Assembly: GCF_001612825.1 (NCBI RefSeq)
Contig: NZ_BDBE01000023.1
Span: forward strand, 50,785-114,784
Direction of reading: 5' to 3'
Length of the DNA stretch: 64,000 bases
DNA from: Nocardia caishijiensis NBRC 108228
GTDB taxonomy: Bacteria; Actinomycetota; Actinomycetes; Mycobacteriales; Mycobacteriaceae
A program made the translations under genes and the position numbers. Numbering within the stretch: the first letter of the stretch is position 1; each line of letters starts with the position of its first letter. This document shows, one piece after another, positions 1 to 7,816 of the stretch. The notes below the pieces were generated by a model. That model saw only the letters and a program-made list of their open reading frames with translations, made no database searches and had not been told where the DNA came from.

Positions 1-108
1 GATTTGGTGCGGAACACCCCACCTCGTCGGCGCGGTGTCTCTGCCGGTGTCGGCACGTTGTTCTCCTTCTGCGGTGCGAAACGTTGTGAGAAGAGTTACC
101 CCGGCTGG
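1..108. other. Window-edge stretch without a supported gene
   Basis: I see no convincing coding region here. Long open frames on the plus strand across the first 900 bases are complements of the high-GC transporter gene that follows and have no recognisable protein character. The segment is the 3' flank of that minus-strand gene. Confidence 0.4.
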
Positions 109-1596
109 TCAGTGCACACCCTGCATGCGCCGCGTGATCCACGGCGCGCAGGCCACGACCACGAGTCCGGCCGCGATGGCGGCCGCACCGCTGACACCGA
201 AGTACGTGCCCTCGCTGTCGGGGCTGTAGTAGCGCGCCAGCGTGCCCGCCATCGACGTGCCGATGCCGACCGAGAAGAAGTACAGCGCCATCATTTGGGA
301 GCGGAACGCGGCGGGCGCGAGATGCGTGGTCACCGCCAGGCCGATCGGGGAGAGCAGCAGTTCCGAGATCGCGAAGCCGCCGAGGATGGCGAACACGGCG
401 AGGACCGGGACGGTCTTGCCCTCGAAACCCGACAGCAGCGCGAACAACCAGAACGCGACACCCATGCCGATGACACCGAGCGCGAACTTGATCGGGGTGC
501 TCGGTGCCCGGTTGCCGAGCTTGGTCCACAGCAGCGCGAACAGCGGCGAGAGCGCGATGATCCACACCGGTTCCACCGAGCCGATCCAGCTGGCCGGTGC
601 CTCCCAGCCGAAGATGCGCCAGTCGACGCGCTCGTCGGAGTACACCGCGAGCATGGTGAACATCTGCTGGAACAGCGACCAGAACACCGCGTTGGCCAGG
701 AACAGCGGAATGAACGCCACGACCCGGGTGCGTTCGACCGGATTCACCTTCGCGCTGGTGAGCATCACCGTGAAATAGGCGATGGACGCGACGACGATGA
801 CGCCGGTGGTGACATCGGAGAGATTGTCCAGGGTGATCCACCCCGCCCAGATCGCGAGTCCGACCACCACGGCGGCCACGGCCACGCCGATCAGCACCGG
901 CCGTAGTTCGGCGCGGGTCACGGGATTGGGTACCTCGCGACCGTGGGTGCCGAGGTTGCGCCGGAAGATCACGTACTGGGTGAGGCCGAGCGCCATGCCG
1001 ACCGCCGCCGCGCCGAAGCCGACGTGGAATCCCCATTCGCGTTGCAGCAGACCGGTGAGCAGTGGACCGGTGAAGGCACCGATGTTGATGCCGAGATAGA
1101 AGAGAGTGAAGCCGCCGTCCACGCGCGCGTCCGAGGGCGCGTAGAGGGTGCCGAGCAAGGACGAGGCGTTGGCCTTCAGCGCGCCGCTGCCGAGCGCCAC
1201 GAGCACCAAACCCACACCGACACCGGCCAATCCGGGCAACACCGCCAGCGCGAGGTGGCCCGCCATCACCACCACACCGCCGTAGAACACGGTGCGTTCC
1301 ATGCCCAGCACCCGGTCGGCAATCCAGCCGCCGAGGACCGTGGACAGGTATACCAATCCGCCGTAGGCGCCGACGATGCCGAGCGCCGTGCTCTGCTCGA
1401 TCCCGAGTCCGCCGTCCGCGGCCGTGTAGTAGAGGTAGTAGCCGAGGATCGTGAGCATGCCGTAGAAGGAGAAACGCTCCCACAGCTCGACGCCGAACAG
1501 ATTGGTCAGTCCGATCGGGTGCCCGAACAGGGTGCGTTCGGACGCCGGGTCGGCGGGCTCCGGCTGGTCGCCGAGGCGCGTGTGTTGCGTGGACAT
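109..1596 (-). CDS. POT/PTR2-family proton-dependent oligopeptide transporter
   Basis: This is a predicted 495-residue polytopic membrane protein that takes up di- and tripeptides with protons. The N-terminal part has the family signature around GVELWERFSFYGM, and the second PTR2 signature FYLGINIGA lies near residue 155. About 12-14 hydrophobic segments follow, as expected for this MFS subfamily, and the length is typical. I chose the start at MSTQHTR rather than a longer in-frame ATG 36 bases upstream, because the extra residues have no family character. It stands alone, divergent from the SRPBCC gene downstream on the plus strand. The exact substrate cannot be told from sequence. Confidence 0.88.
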   Translation of the reverse strand: MSTQHTRLGDQPEPADPASERTLFGHPIGLTNLFGVELWERFSFYGMLTILGYYLYYTAADGGLGIEQSTALGIVGAYGGLVYLSTVLGGWIADRVLGMERTVFYGGVVVMAGHLALAVLPGLAGVGVGLVLVALGSGALKANASSLLGTLYAPSDARVDGGFTLFYLGINIGAFTGPLLTGLLQREWGFHVGFGAAAVGMALGLTQYVIFRRNLGTHGREVPNPVTRAELRPVLIGVAVAAVVVGLAIWAGWITLDNLSDVTTGVIVVASIAYFTVMLTSAKVNPVERTRVVAFIPLFLANAVFWSLFQQMFTMLAVYSDERVDWRIFGWEAPASWIGSVEPVWIIALSPLFALLWTKLGNRAPSTPIKFALGVIGMGVAFWLFALLSGFEGKTVPVLAVFAILGGFAISELLLSPIGLAVTTHLAPAAFRSQMMALYFFSVGIGTSMAGTLARYYSPDSEGTYFGVSGAAAIAAGLVVVACAPWITRRMQGVH

Positions 1597-1720
1597 AAGG
1601 GAACGATCCCACGTCGAAACGATGTACAGCAATTTTCCCGCATCTGTCTCGTTTCGGCGTGCCGCGGGGTCGCGCCCGCGTTGCCGCGCCGACCGGGCGG
1701 GCGGGAATTACGCTGGTCTG

Positions 1721-2161
1721 GTGCTGACTGCCGAGGTGACCGTGCCGGTGGCGTGCGAGGTCGCGTTCGCGTCGCTGTCGGACGGCTGGCTGTACGCCAG
1801 CTGGGTGGTCGGGGCCTCCCATATCCGCGAGGTCGACGCCGACTGGCCCGCCGTCGGCAGCCGTATCCACTACCGCTTCGGGCTGTGGCCGGTACTGATC
1901 GGCGACACCACCGAGGTGCGCGCGATCGACCCGCCGCACCGACTCGAACTGGAGGCGCGGCTGTGGTCGGTCGGGTCGGCGTTGATCCGGATCACCCTGA
2001 CCGAAGTCGAGCCCGGGCGCACCACGATCCGGATGACCGAACGTGCCGCGCGCGGGCCCGCGAGCTTGATTCCCGGGATCGCCCAGGACGTGGCCTTCGC
2101 CGCGCGCAATCAGGAATCCCTGCGGCGGTTGGCGGCCCTGATCCGCGCGCGAGCCAGATAG
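1721..2161 (+). CDS. SRPBCC (polyketide cyclase/dehydrase-like) family protein
   Basis: This 146-residue protein begins with LTAEVTVPVACEVAFASLSDGWLYASW, the pattern of a START-like helix-grip fold: a first strand, then a helix holding the W/Y-rich motif. It continues with alternating strands and a long C-terminal helix ending in a run of Arg and Ala. Members bind hydrophobic ligands; the ligand here is unknown. The GTG start is chosen because a TACGCT hexamer at 1709-1714 lies 6 bases upstream, the usual spacing for a leaderless actinobacterial transcript. An upstream in-frame extension has no family character. Confidence 0.72.
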   Translation: MLTAEVTVPVACEVAFASLSDGWLYASWVVGASHIREVDADWPAVGSRIHYRFGLWPVLIGDTTEVRAIDPPHRLELEARLWSVGSALIRITLTEVEPGRTTIRMTERAARGPASLIPGIAQDVAFAARNQESLRRLAALIRARAR

Positions 2162-2179
2162 CTCGCGCGCGGATTCCGG

Positions 2180-2389
2180 CTAGCTGGGCTGCGGGAGTGC
2201 ACAGTCGTCGACCTTGGGGTTGACGCCCATGTAGTTCAGCGGGCCCGCGATCATGGTGACCACGATGGTGCCCAGCGACGCGCAGTTCTGGTCGCGGTCG
2301 GTGTAGTAGCCGCGCTGACCTGCGGCAAGGACACCGATCAGTAACCAGACCAGCACAACAATCGAAGCGATGCGCGGTGTATTCGTCAT
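2180..2389 (-). CDS. Small single-pass membrane or secreted protein, 69 aa
   Basis: A 69-residue protein with one N-terminal hydrophobic helix (residues about 6-24) followed by a short domain with two cysteines (DQNCASL and DDCALP) that could form a disulfide outside the membrane. It sits just upstream of the DUF6131-like gene on the same strand, about 30 bases away from where that gene's 3' end lies, so the two may share a transcript. I do not recognise a family. Confidence 0.55.
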   Translation of the reverse strand: MTNTPRIASIVVLVWLLIGVLAAGQRGYYTDRDQNCASLGTIVVTMIAGPLNYMGVNPKVDDCALPQPS

Positions 2390-2418
2390 GATGTGTCCTT
2401 TCCGGTGGCAGGCGGCAC

Positions 2419-2574
2419 TCAGTAGTAGTGCCTGCGACCGGCGACCGGACGTCCGACGCTGCCCGCGATGAGCAGCGCGAGGCCGATGACGAGCACGATC
2501 ACACCGACGGTGTTGAGAATCGGGATGCCGAAGACGAGGCCGGCGATGAGAAGAATTGCACCGAGAAGAATCAT
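2419..2574 (-). CDS. DUF6131-like small hydrophobic membrane protein, 51 aa
   Basis: A 51-residue, almost wholly hydrophobic protein of two transmembrane helices ending in GRPVAGRRHYY. The start MILLGAILLIAGLVFG and the GRPV-GRRHY tail match, from memory, the short actinobacterial DUF6131 family, whose function is unknown. The true start is the internal ATG at 2574; the longer open frame upstream is Arg/His-rich and non-coding in character. An AGGTGA-like ribosome-binding site lies just upstream. Confidence 0.7.
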   Translation of the reverse strand: MILLGAILLIAGLVFGIPILNTVGVIVLVIGLALLIAGSVGRPVAGRRHYY

Positions 2575-2709
2575 GTGAAGCTCACCTGTTCGGGTAACGA
2601 TCAGACGCACCGGGTGGCACGTCCCGTGGGGCGTATGCCCGGTTCGGTGCGGAAGAAACAGCTTCGGTTGCGCTGGAACGTATCTGCGGCACGATCGGTG
2701 CCGTTCCGA
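2575..2709. other. Short intergenic stretch, no gene
   Basis: I see no supported coding sequence between the DUF6131-like gene start and the terminator of the next gene. It should hold the promoter of the two small membrane protein genes on the minus strand. Confidence 0.35.
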
Positions 2710-2746
2710 GTGCGGCGCGTCACCTCGCCGAGATGACGCGCCGCAC
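2710..2746 (-). terminator. Stem-loop terminator of the small secreted protein gene
   Basis: A perfect 13-bp stem (GTGCGGCGCGTCA and its complement) closes an 11-nt loop, starting 4 bases past the stop codon of the minus-strand gene ending at 2751. There is no U-tract, as is common for actinobacterial terminators. Confidence 0.7.
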
Positions 2747-2750
2747 GGAA

Positions 2751-3023
2751 TCAGCCTGCGGAGCCGGGCATTACGGCCGAACCCGAGGACGGCGGCGGGG
2801 TGGGCGCGCTCGAGCCGAAATCGGCGTCGACCGAACCGGTGGGCAGGCCGATGTCGACCGAGCCCGCGCTGCCGGTGGGTGGGCCGATCACCACCGAGCC
2901 GGACGGGAGCAGATCCCAATCGGCGCTGCCGACGGCGTTGGCGGTTCCGCTCGCGGTGAGCAAGGCGGTGGCGGCCAGCGCGGTCAGAACGCCCGCGCGG
3001 GTGAGGGTGGGGGACAGGGACAC
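2751..3023 (-). CDS. Small exported protein, 90 aa
   Basis: A 90-residue protein with a signal peptide (charged start, hydrophobic TRAGVLTALAATALLTA, then a SGTANA cleavage-like site near residue 30). The mature part is low complexity, rich in Gly, Ser, Pro and Asp, with the repeated phrases IGPPTGS and IGLPTGS. The GTG start is chosen because a GGAGG ribosome-binding site lies 7 bases upstream and the signal peptide begins there. It lies downstream of the GntR regulator gene in the same direction, about 60 bases away. Function unknown. Confidence 0.68.
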   Translation of the reverse strand: MSLSPTLTRAGVLTALAATALLTASGTANAVGSADWDLLPSGSVVIGPPTGSAGSVDIGLPTGSVDADFGSSAPTPPPSSGSAVMPGSAG

Positions 3024-3084
3024 GGTGATACCTCCGAGCACTTCGCTGTGATAGCGCCCATACGGTATCTGAAATATGAGTGTT

Positions 3085-3810
3085 TCAGGAGCTTCTTCCG
3101 ACTTCCATCTGCACTCGGTACCGGTCGGAGCGATACCAGCTGTGCGTGTGCTCGACCGGCACGTCCGCGCTGAACGACACCCGGTCGAAGTGCAGCACGG
3201 GCGCGCCCTTGCGTACGCCGAGCAGGGCGGCGATCCCGGCGTCGGCGGCCTGGGCGTCGACGGTCTGCTCGGCGCGCTCGATCGGCCGGTTGTAGCGGTC
3301 GGCGGCGAGGCGGTACAGCGAGCCGGTGAGGTCGTGGGCGATGAGGTCGGGGACGAGTTCCGGGTTGAACCAGGCGTCGTCGACACTCACCGCGTCGTCG
3401 TCGGCCAGGCGCAACCGGCGCACGTGATAGGCGTCGGCGCCCTGGGGCAGCCGGAGTGCGCGGGCCGTCGGCTCGGGCGCGGGCGCCTTTTCGGCGACGA
3501 GGACGAGCGTACTCGGCTGATGGCCGAGGGCACGCATCTCCTCGGTGAACGAGGCCAGATGCAAGCGCGACTGCACCGGCCGGTGCGCCACGAACGTCCC
3601 CTTCCCGCGCACCCGGACCAGATACCCCTCGTTCACCAGTTGGCCCACCGCCTCCCGCACGGTGATCCGACTGACGCCGTAGTCCTGCATCAGGTTTCGC
3701 TCACTGGTGAGCAGATCGCCGGGTTGCAGTTCGCGCGTGCACTTCTGCAGCAGGATCGCGCGCAACTGTTCATGCTTGGGCACTGCGCTGTCTCGCAGCG
3801 GTGCTGGCAT
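3085..3810 (-). CDS. GntR-family transcriptional regulator (HutC/UTRA type)
   Basis: A 241-residue regulator. Residues 10-75 form a GntR winged helix with the typical phrases GDLLTSERNLMQDYGVSRITVREAV and GYLVRVRGKGTFV. Residues 95-235 look like a UTRA ligand-binding domain, with the YHVRRLRLADDDAVSVDDAWF region typical of the HutC subfamily. Such proteins are repressors released by small metabolites such as sugars or amino acids. It is divergent from nothing nearby and followed by a small exported protein, so its target is unclear; autoregulation is likely. Confidence 0.85.
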   Translation of the reverse strand: MPAPLRDSAVPKHEQLRAILLQKCTRELQPGDLLTSERNLMQDYGVSRITVREAVGQLVNEGYLVRVRGKGTFVAHRPVQSRLHLASFTEEMRALGHQPSTLVLVAEKAPAPEPTARALRLPQGADAYHVRRLRLADDDAVSVDDAWFNPELVPDLIAHDLTGSLYRLAADRYNRPIERAEQTVDAQAADAGIAALLGVRKGAPVLHFDRVSFSADVPVEHTHSWYRSDRYRVQMEVGRSS

Positions 3811-3880
3811 GGGGCTGGCTCCTCTCGGCGAACCGGTCCCTACTGGTCCTGTCCGGTCGCTGTCGAGGATACGCCAGCCG

Positions 3881-5209
3881 TCAGCGGATGCCGGGGGTGC
3901 GCGGGTCGGGGCCGAGGCAGCCGAGCACCACGCAGCCGGGTGGGGTGTCGGCGAACGGGGCTTTCGGTGTCTCGCCGAGGCATTCGACGAACCCGCAGCC
4001 CGGGTAGGCGTACGGGCCGAGGCCGAAGGTGCCGAACACCGGATCGGGCCGGGCGATCATCGGATCGGTGACGCTCACATCCGGCTTCTCCCGGTACGGG
4101 CCCGGATCCGGCACCGCGACATCGCGGAACGACGACACCAGTGTGCGCAGCACGTCGTGGGTGTAGGTCGTCGACACACCGGGTGTGGCGACGCCCGTCC
4201 AGTTCAGTACCAGCCCGAGACTCGGCACGATGTAACTGTCGTTGCGCAGCATCCCCGACATCTTCACGGCGTCATCGGGCAGCCCGGGGAATTCGAGGCG
4301 GCACGGTGCGCCGTTGACGACGAACAGGAAGCCGTAACAAGGCATCGCCCGCGAGGGTGACAAGGCCTCGTGCAGGTACGCCTCCGAGATCACCTGCTGT
4401 TCGTTCCACCGGCCCCGATTGCCCACGAGCAGACCGAGTTTCGCGAAGTCGTCCGGCGGGAGCAGCAGATGCGCGTGGCCGTAGGTGTTTCCGGCGCGGT
4501 CGCGGGCCCAGTAGTAGTCGGTGCGTTGGATGCCCAACGGGTCGAACAGCTTTCGCTGAGCGAAGTCCTGGAAGTCCGTGCCGACGGCCTGCGCGATGAC
4601 ATACACGAGCAGGTCGACCGCGCGCTGGCTGTAGCGGAACTGGGTGCCCTGCGGGCGTTCGATCGGCATCGCCAGGGCCTGGGCGACGACATTCGGGTCG
4701 AGTTGGGCCAACCCCGTCGCGCCCTCGGCGGCGATCGCCACCTCCATTCCCGATGATTCGGTGAGCAGGTTGCGCACGGTGATCGCCCGGTGGCCCTCGT
4801 CGCCGAGCCCGTCGGGCAGGTAGCGACCGATGGGCGCGTCGACGTCGAGGGCGCCGTCGTCCACCGCCGCACCCGCGACCAGCGCCACCACGCTCTTGGT
4901 GCCGCTCCACAGATTCCACGGCACCCCACCGGATTCGGCGTTGCGCGGGCCCGCCGCGACCAGGCAGTTGTTGCGGTAGAGCTGGATGTTGAAGCGCGTG
5001 GGGTCGACGGCGAGGCGCATGGCCTCGGCGACCCGATCGGGGTCGAGGGCGACCTCGGCGGGGGCGGCGGACTGCGGGGTCCGGCCGGAGCTGACCTCGC
5101 AGTGCCGCACGGTCGGCGGGTCGGCCGCGGCGACGGGCAACACTGCCGCCGAGGTCAGCGACACCGCGGTAACCGCAACCGCCGCACCATATTTCAGGAA
5201 CCCACGCAC
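3881..5209 (-). CDS. Exported serine hydrolase, beta-lactamase class C-like
   Basis: A 442-residue exported protein. The signal peptide (FLKYGAAVAVTAVSLTSAAVLPVAAA) is followed by a domain with the acyl-enzyme motif SGTK (in NLWSGTKSVVAL) near residue 105 and a YSQ tyrosine motif near residue 190, as in the beta-lactamase/DD-peptidase/esterase superfamily. Several cysteines in the C-terminal region suggest disulfides. The GTG start is preferred over an ATG 33 bases upstream because a GGAGGG ribosome-binding site precedes it. The substrate is unknown; esterase or D-peptidase activity is as likely as antibiotic hydrolysis. Confidence 0.78.
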   Translation of the reverse strand: MRGFLKYGAAVAVTAVSLTSAAVLPVAAADPPTVRHCEVSSGRTPQSAAPAEVALDPDRVAEAMRLAVDPTRFNIQLYRNNCLVAAGPRNAESGGVPWNLWSGTKSVVALVAGAAVDDGALDVDAPIGRYLPDGLGDEGHRAITVRNLLTESSGMEVAIAAEGATGLAQLDPNVVAQALAMPIERPQGTQFRYSQRAVDLLVYVIAQAVGTDFQDFAQRKLFDPLGIQRTDYYWARDRAGNTYGHAHLLLPPDDFAKLGLLVGNRGRWNEQQVISEAYLHEALSPSRAMPCYGFLFVVNGAPCRLEFPGLPDDAVKMSGMLRNDSYIVPSLGLVLNWTGVATPGVSTTYTHDVLRTLVSSFRDVAVPDPGPYREKPDVSVTDPMIARPDPVFGTFGLGPYAYPGCGFVECLGETPKAPFADTPPGCVVLGCLGPDPRTPGIR

Positions 5210-5271
5210 GCAACCCTCCGATGACTTGTCTCGGGGTGACAATCGCGAACGGTGATGTTCCTGTTACGTCA

Positions 5272-5787
5272 CTAGCGGCCGTAGGGTCGGCAGACCTCGA
5301 TCGCCGCGTCCTTGGCGGTGTTGAACTGATCGATCACGCCGTTGAGTTCGTCGGTGGCCGCGCGACGCTCTAGGGTGTCGGCGAGCAGGTTGGTCTTGTC
5401 GCGATAGGTGCGCAGCGGCTCGGCCAGCGCCGCGATCACCTCGGGGGTGATCTTGCGGTCGAGGTCCTTGGCATTGTTGCGCAGCACCGGAACCGCCTCG
5501 TTGGCCTTGGTGTCGGTGTCGGGCGCCTGGTTGTTGCTCGCCTCGATGTAGGCGTTGAACGAGGCGACCGAACTCTTGTTGGCCGCGCGCAGCCCGTCGC
5601 AGGCCGAGTCGTTGGCCGCCTTCACCTTGGCGGTGGATGAGGCCGCGACCTCGGATGTGTACGCGGCGAGATCGGTGAGATTGGCCTCGGCCGTGCCCGG
5701 CACCTGATTGGTGCAGGCGGCCAGCGCGAGCGTGCCCGCCACGGCGACCAGTGCGGTGCCGAGCCCCATTCGTTCCCGTACCAGCAT
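5272..5787 (-). CDS. Predicted lipoprotein, 171 aa
   Basis: The lipobox LALAAC near residue 25 follows a short hydrophobic stretch, so this should be an acylated outer-face membrane protein. The remainder is helical and rich in Ala, Asn and Asp, with two further cysteines (SACDGL and EVCRPYG) that could pair. A strong GGAGGAGAGG ribosome-binding site fixes the ATG at 5787; a longer frame upstream crosses the intergenic region and includes a terminator stem. I do not recognise a named family. Confidence 0.72.
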   Translation of the reverse strand: MLVRERMGLGTALVAVAGTLALAACTNQVPGTAEANLTDLAAYTSEVAASSTAKVKAANDSACDGLRAANKSSVASFNAYIEASNNQAPDTDTKANEAVPVLRNNAKDLDRKITPEVIAALAEPLRTYRDKTNLLADTLERRAATDELNGVIDQFNTAKDAAIEVCRPYGR

Positions 5788-5867
5788 CAACCTCTCCTCC
5801 CTCGCCGGAGTGTCGGTCACCGTCGCGGTGCCGAACATCTCGACGGTACTGGCTTGGCGACGATCAG

Positions 5868-5898
5868 GTGGCGCCGCGCCGAACCGGCGCGGCGCCAC
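5868..5898 (-). terminator. Stem-loop terminator after the DUF305 gene
   Basis: A perfect 13-bp GC-rich stem (GTGGCGCCGCGCC and its complement) with a 5-nt loop starts 5 bases beyond the stop codon of the minus-strand DUF305 gene. Confidence 0.75.
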
Positions 5899-5903
5899 TC
5901 GGG

Positions 5904-6497
5904 TCAGCTCTGGCCGAGCATGCCGCGCATGGTCGCGATCTCACCCTCCTGATCGGCGATGATCTTCGTGGCGAGCCGCTTGGCCTCCGGATTGACGCCT
6001 TGGGCCAGCTCGGGCTTGGCCATCTCGACCGCGCCCTGATGGTGTTCGATCATCATCCGCAGCCACTGCCGGTCGAACTCGGCGCCGGAGGCGGCTTCCA
6101 GCGCGCTCATCTGCTCCTCGGTCATCATCCCCGGCATGCCGTGGCCACCGTGCCCCTCGGCGCTCGGCGCGGGTTCGCCGAAGCTGGTGAGCAGATCGGT
6201 GATCTGCCGCATCTCCGGCGCCTGCGCCTGCTCGATCTGCGCGGCCAGCGCGATCAGCTGCTGGTTCTGGGTGCGGTTCGGCACCAGCTTCGACATCTCG
6301 ACCGCCTGCGCGTGATGCGGGTACATCATCTGCAGGAAGTTCACATCGGCGTCGTTGAAATCGGTGCGGGCCGCGGCGGTGGTCGTGCTTGCCGTGGTCG
6401 AGGAGTGTTGGGTGCTGTGCGTGGTCGAGTCGTCGCTACAACCGGCGGCGACCACCGCGACAGCGGCGAGGGCGAGAACGGTACGGGTGATGGACAT
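5904..6497 (-). CDS. DUF305 lipoprotein
   Basis: A 197-residue predicted lipoprotein (VVAAGC lipobox near residue 20). The DUF305 domain shows its two repeated helical motifs: MMYPHHAQAVEMS near residue 59 and MIEHHQGAVEMAK near residue 150. The paired histidines and methionines in these motifs resemble a metal site, and family members are often associated with copper handling. A Met/His/Gly-rich insert (GHGGHGMPGMM) lies between them. It is followed upstream by a His/Cys-rich DUF6153 gene 60 bases away on the same strand, a pairing consistent with an envelope metal function. The exact role is not established. Confidence 0.85.
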   Translation of the reverse strand: MSITRTVLALAAVAVVAAGCSDDSTTHSTQHSSTTASTTTAAARTDFNDADVNFLQMMYPHHAQAVEMSKLVPNRTQNQQLIALAAQIEQAQAPEMRQITDLLTSFGEPAPSAEGHGGHGMPGMMTEEQMSALEAASGAEFDRQWLRMMIEHHQGAVEMAKPELAQGVNPEAKRLATKIIADQEGEIATMRGMLGQS

Positions 6498-6557
6498 GAG
6501 TGATCCTCCTGGGGATTCGGGTGTGGGTGTCGAACAGGGGCCGCGCGGGCCGACCTG

Positions 6558-6944
6558 TCAGATCCGCAGAATCGCCAGTTGGGACAGGGACAGCACGGTC
6601 CAGGGAGGTGGTCGCTCGCGGCGGCCGCGCCAGGTTCTGGTCGCCCGGCGGATGGCGTCGCCGTCTTCGGTGAGCCGCGTCAGCAGCATCCAGCCGAGCA
6701 GCACGGTCAGGGCGACGAGGATGAAGACGCAGCCGTGGACGGCCGCGTGCTCACCGCAACCACCGCTGCCGCAGCCGTGATCCGGTTCGTGGTCGTCCTG
6801 GGGTGCGACGGCTTCGACGTGCTCACCGGTGTGGGCATGCGCGGGGGTGACGAAGACCGCGGAGTGCATCGCGACGATTCCGGCCAGCAGCAGCATCACG
6901 GCGAGAGCCCGGACGAAGCGCGCGTGCGAAGGCTGGACGGTCAC
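6558..6944 (-). CDS. DUF6153-like membrane protein with a His/Cys-rich loop
   Basis: A 128-residue protein with an N-terminal hydrophobic helix (residues 10-34), an extracytoplasmic segment rich in His, Asp and Cys (HTGEHVE, HEPDHGCGSGGCGEH), a second helix (residues 72-90) and a basic cytoplasmic tail. The arrangement matches DUF6153 as I remember it. The clustered His and Cys suggest metal binding. It lies immediately upstream of the DUF305 gene and is probably in one operon with it. Confidence 0.75.
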   Translation of the reverse strand: MTVQPSHARFVRALAVMLLLAGIVAMHSAVFVTPAHAHTGEHVEAVAPQDDHEPDHGCGSGGCGEHAAVHGCVFILVALTVLLGWMLLTRLTEDGDAIRRATRTWRGRRERPPPWTVLSLSQLAILRI

Positions 6945-7006
6945 GGCGACGAGTCTAACCAGTGCTCACACGGGCTTCGCAATACCCGCACACGGTAGGG
7001 GTAGAA

Positions 7007-7585
7007 CTACGCGTTCGCGATGTCGACGACCAGGCGCGGTGGGTCGGCGAGCGTGCTCACGGTGAAGCCGGGCCGATCGGCGTCGAGCCCGACGAACGAC
7101 TGTGTGACGCCTTCGTACACCACCGATTTGTAGACACCCGTGATACGCGGTGTGCTGGGGTCGGTCACCGGGTCGGGCCCGGCGAACGGCGGGACGGGCG
7201 AGTCGAACGGGTAGGCCGAACCGAGGATGCGCACCTCGAGGATCGAACTACCGGCCACGTCGACGGCCCGGCCACTGGCGTCCTGCACGGCGCTGTCGGT
7301 GTAGGCCACCTGCCAGCCGGGGGTGCCGGTGCCGCCGAGGGTGTAGACGACCCGGTCGTAGCCGGGGTGGTTGCCCAGACGCACATCGGTGACGGTGAGC
7401 GCGGCGCCGTCGCTCGCCTCGCCGGACTTCGCCGCGTTGTCGCGCGGGCCGGTGGCGTCGGCGAAGGTGCTCGCGGTGCTCGTCGTCGTGGTCGGCGGCG
7501 TCGCGGCGGGCGCGTCGTCGGAACCGCAGCTCGGCAGGACCAGAGCCGCGGCGGCGATCAGCACGAACACGGGGGCGTTGCGCAT
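7007..7585 (-). CDS. AMIN-like domain lipoprotein
   Basis: A 192-residue lipoprotein (VLPSC lipobox near residue 20), then a Thr/Ser/Pro-rich linker and a beta-rich domain with GNHPGYDRVVYTLGG, GWQVAYTD, and a C-terminal PPRLVVDIAN. That ending and the G-x-x-P-x-x-DR motif fit the AMIN-like domain of actinobacterial lipoproteins, thought to bind cell-wall components. It is divergent from the methyltransferase gene downstream. Confidence 0.78.
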   Translation of the reverse strand: MRNAPVFVLIAAAALVLPSCGSDDAPAATPPTTTTSTASTFADATGPRDNAAKSGEASDGAALTVTDVRLGNHPGYDRVVYTLGGTGTPGWQVAYTDSAVQDASGRAVDVAGSSILEVRILGSAYPFDSPVPPFAGPDPVTDPSTPRITGVYKSVVYEGVTQSFVGLDADRPGFTVSTLADPPRLVVDIANA

Positions 7586-7816
7586 GTGACCGATGGTACT
7601 CAGGTGAACTGGAGGGTCGCGGGAATCACTCGGGCGCGTGTCCAGGCTGTGAGTTTGCTGGGTGCGTACATCACGAGATCAGCGCAGTCGGCACGCGTGA
7701 GTGGAACCTGTTCGCCGTCAGTCTTTTCCATGCTCCGCGCGCCTATGTGTCCATCGGTTCCGCAGTGCGCCAGGGGCGGATGTGACGATGGGGCAACGAT
7801 CTAGCACACTTGTCGG
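7586..7816. other. Divergent intergenic region, no gene
   Basis: This holds the promoters of the AMIN-like lipoprotein (minus) and the methyltransferase (plus). I see no convincing gene, repeat or hairpin in it. Confidence 0.4.

Noticed and set aside
4..2223. Long plus-strand open frames opposite the POT transporter
   Set aside because: They are Arg/His/Glu-rich antisense frames produced by high third-position GC and have no domain or initiation signal.
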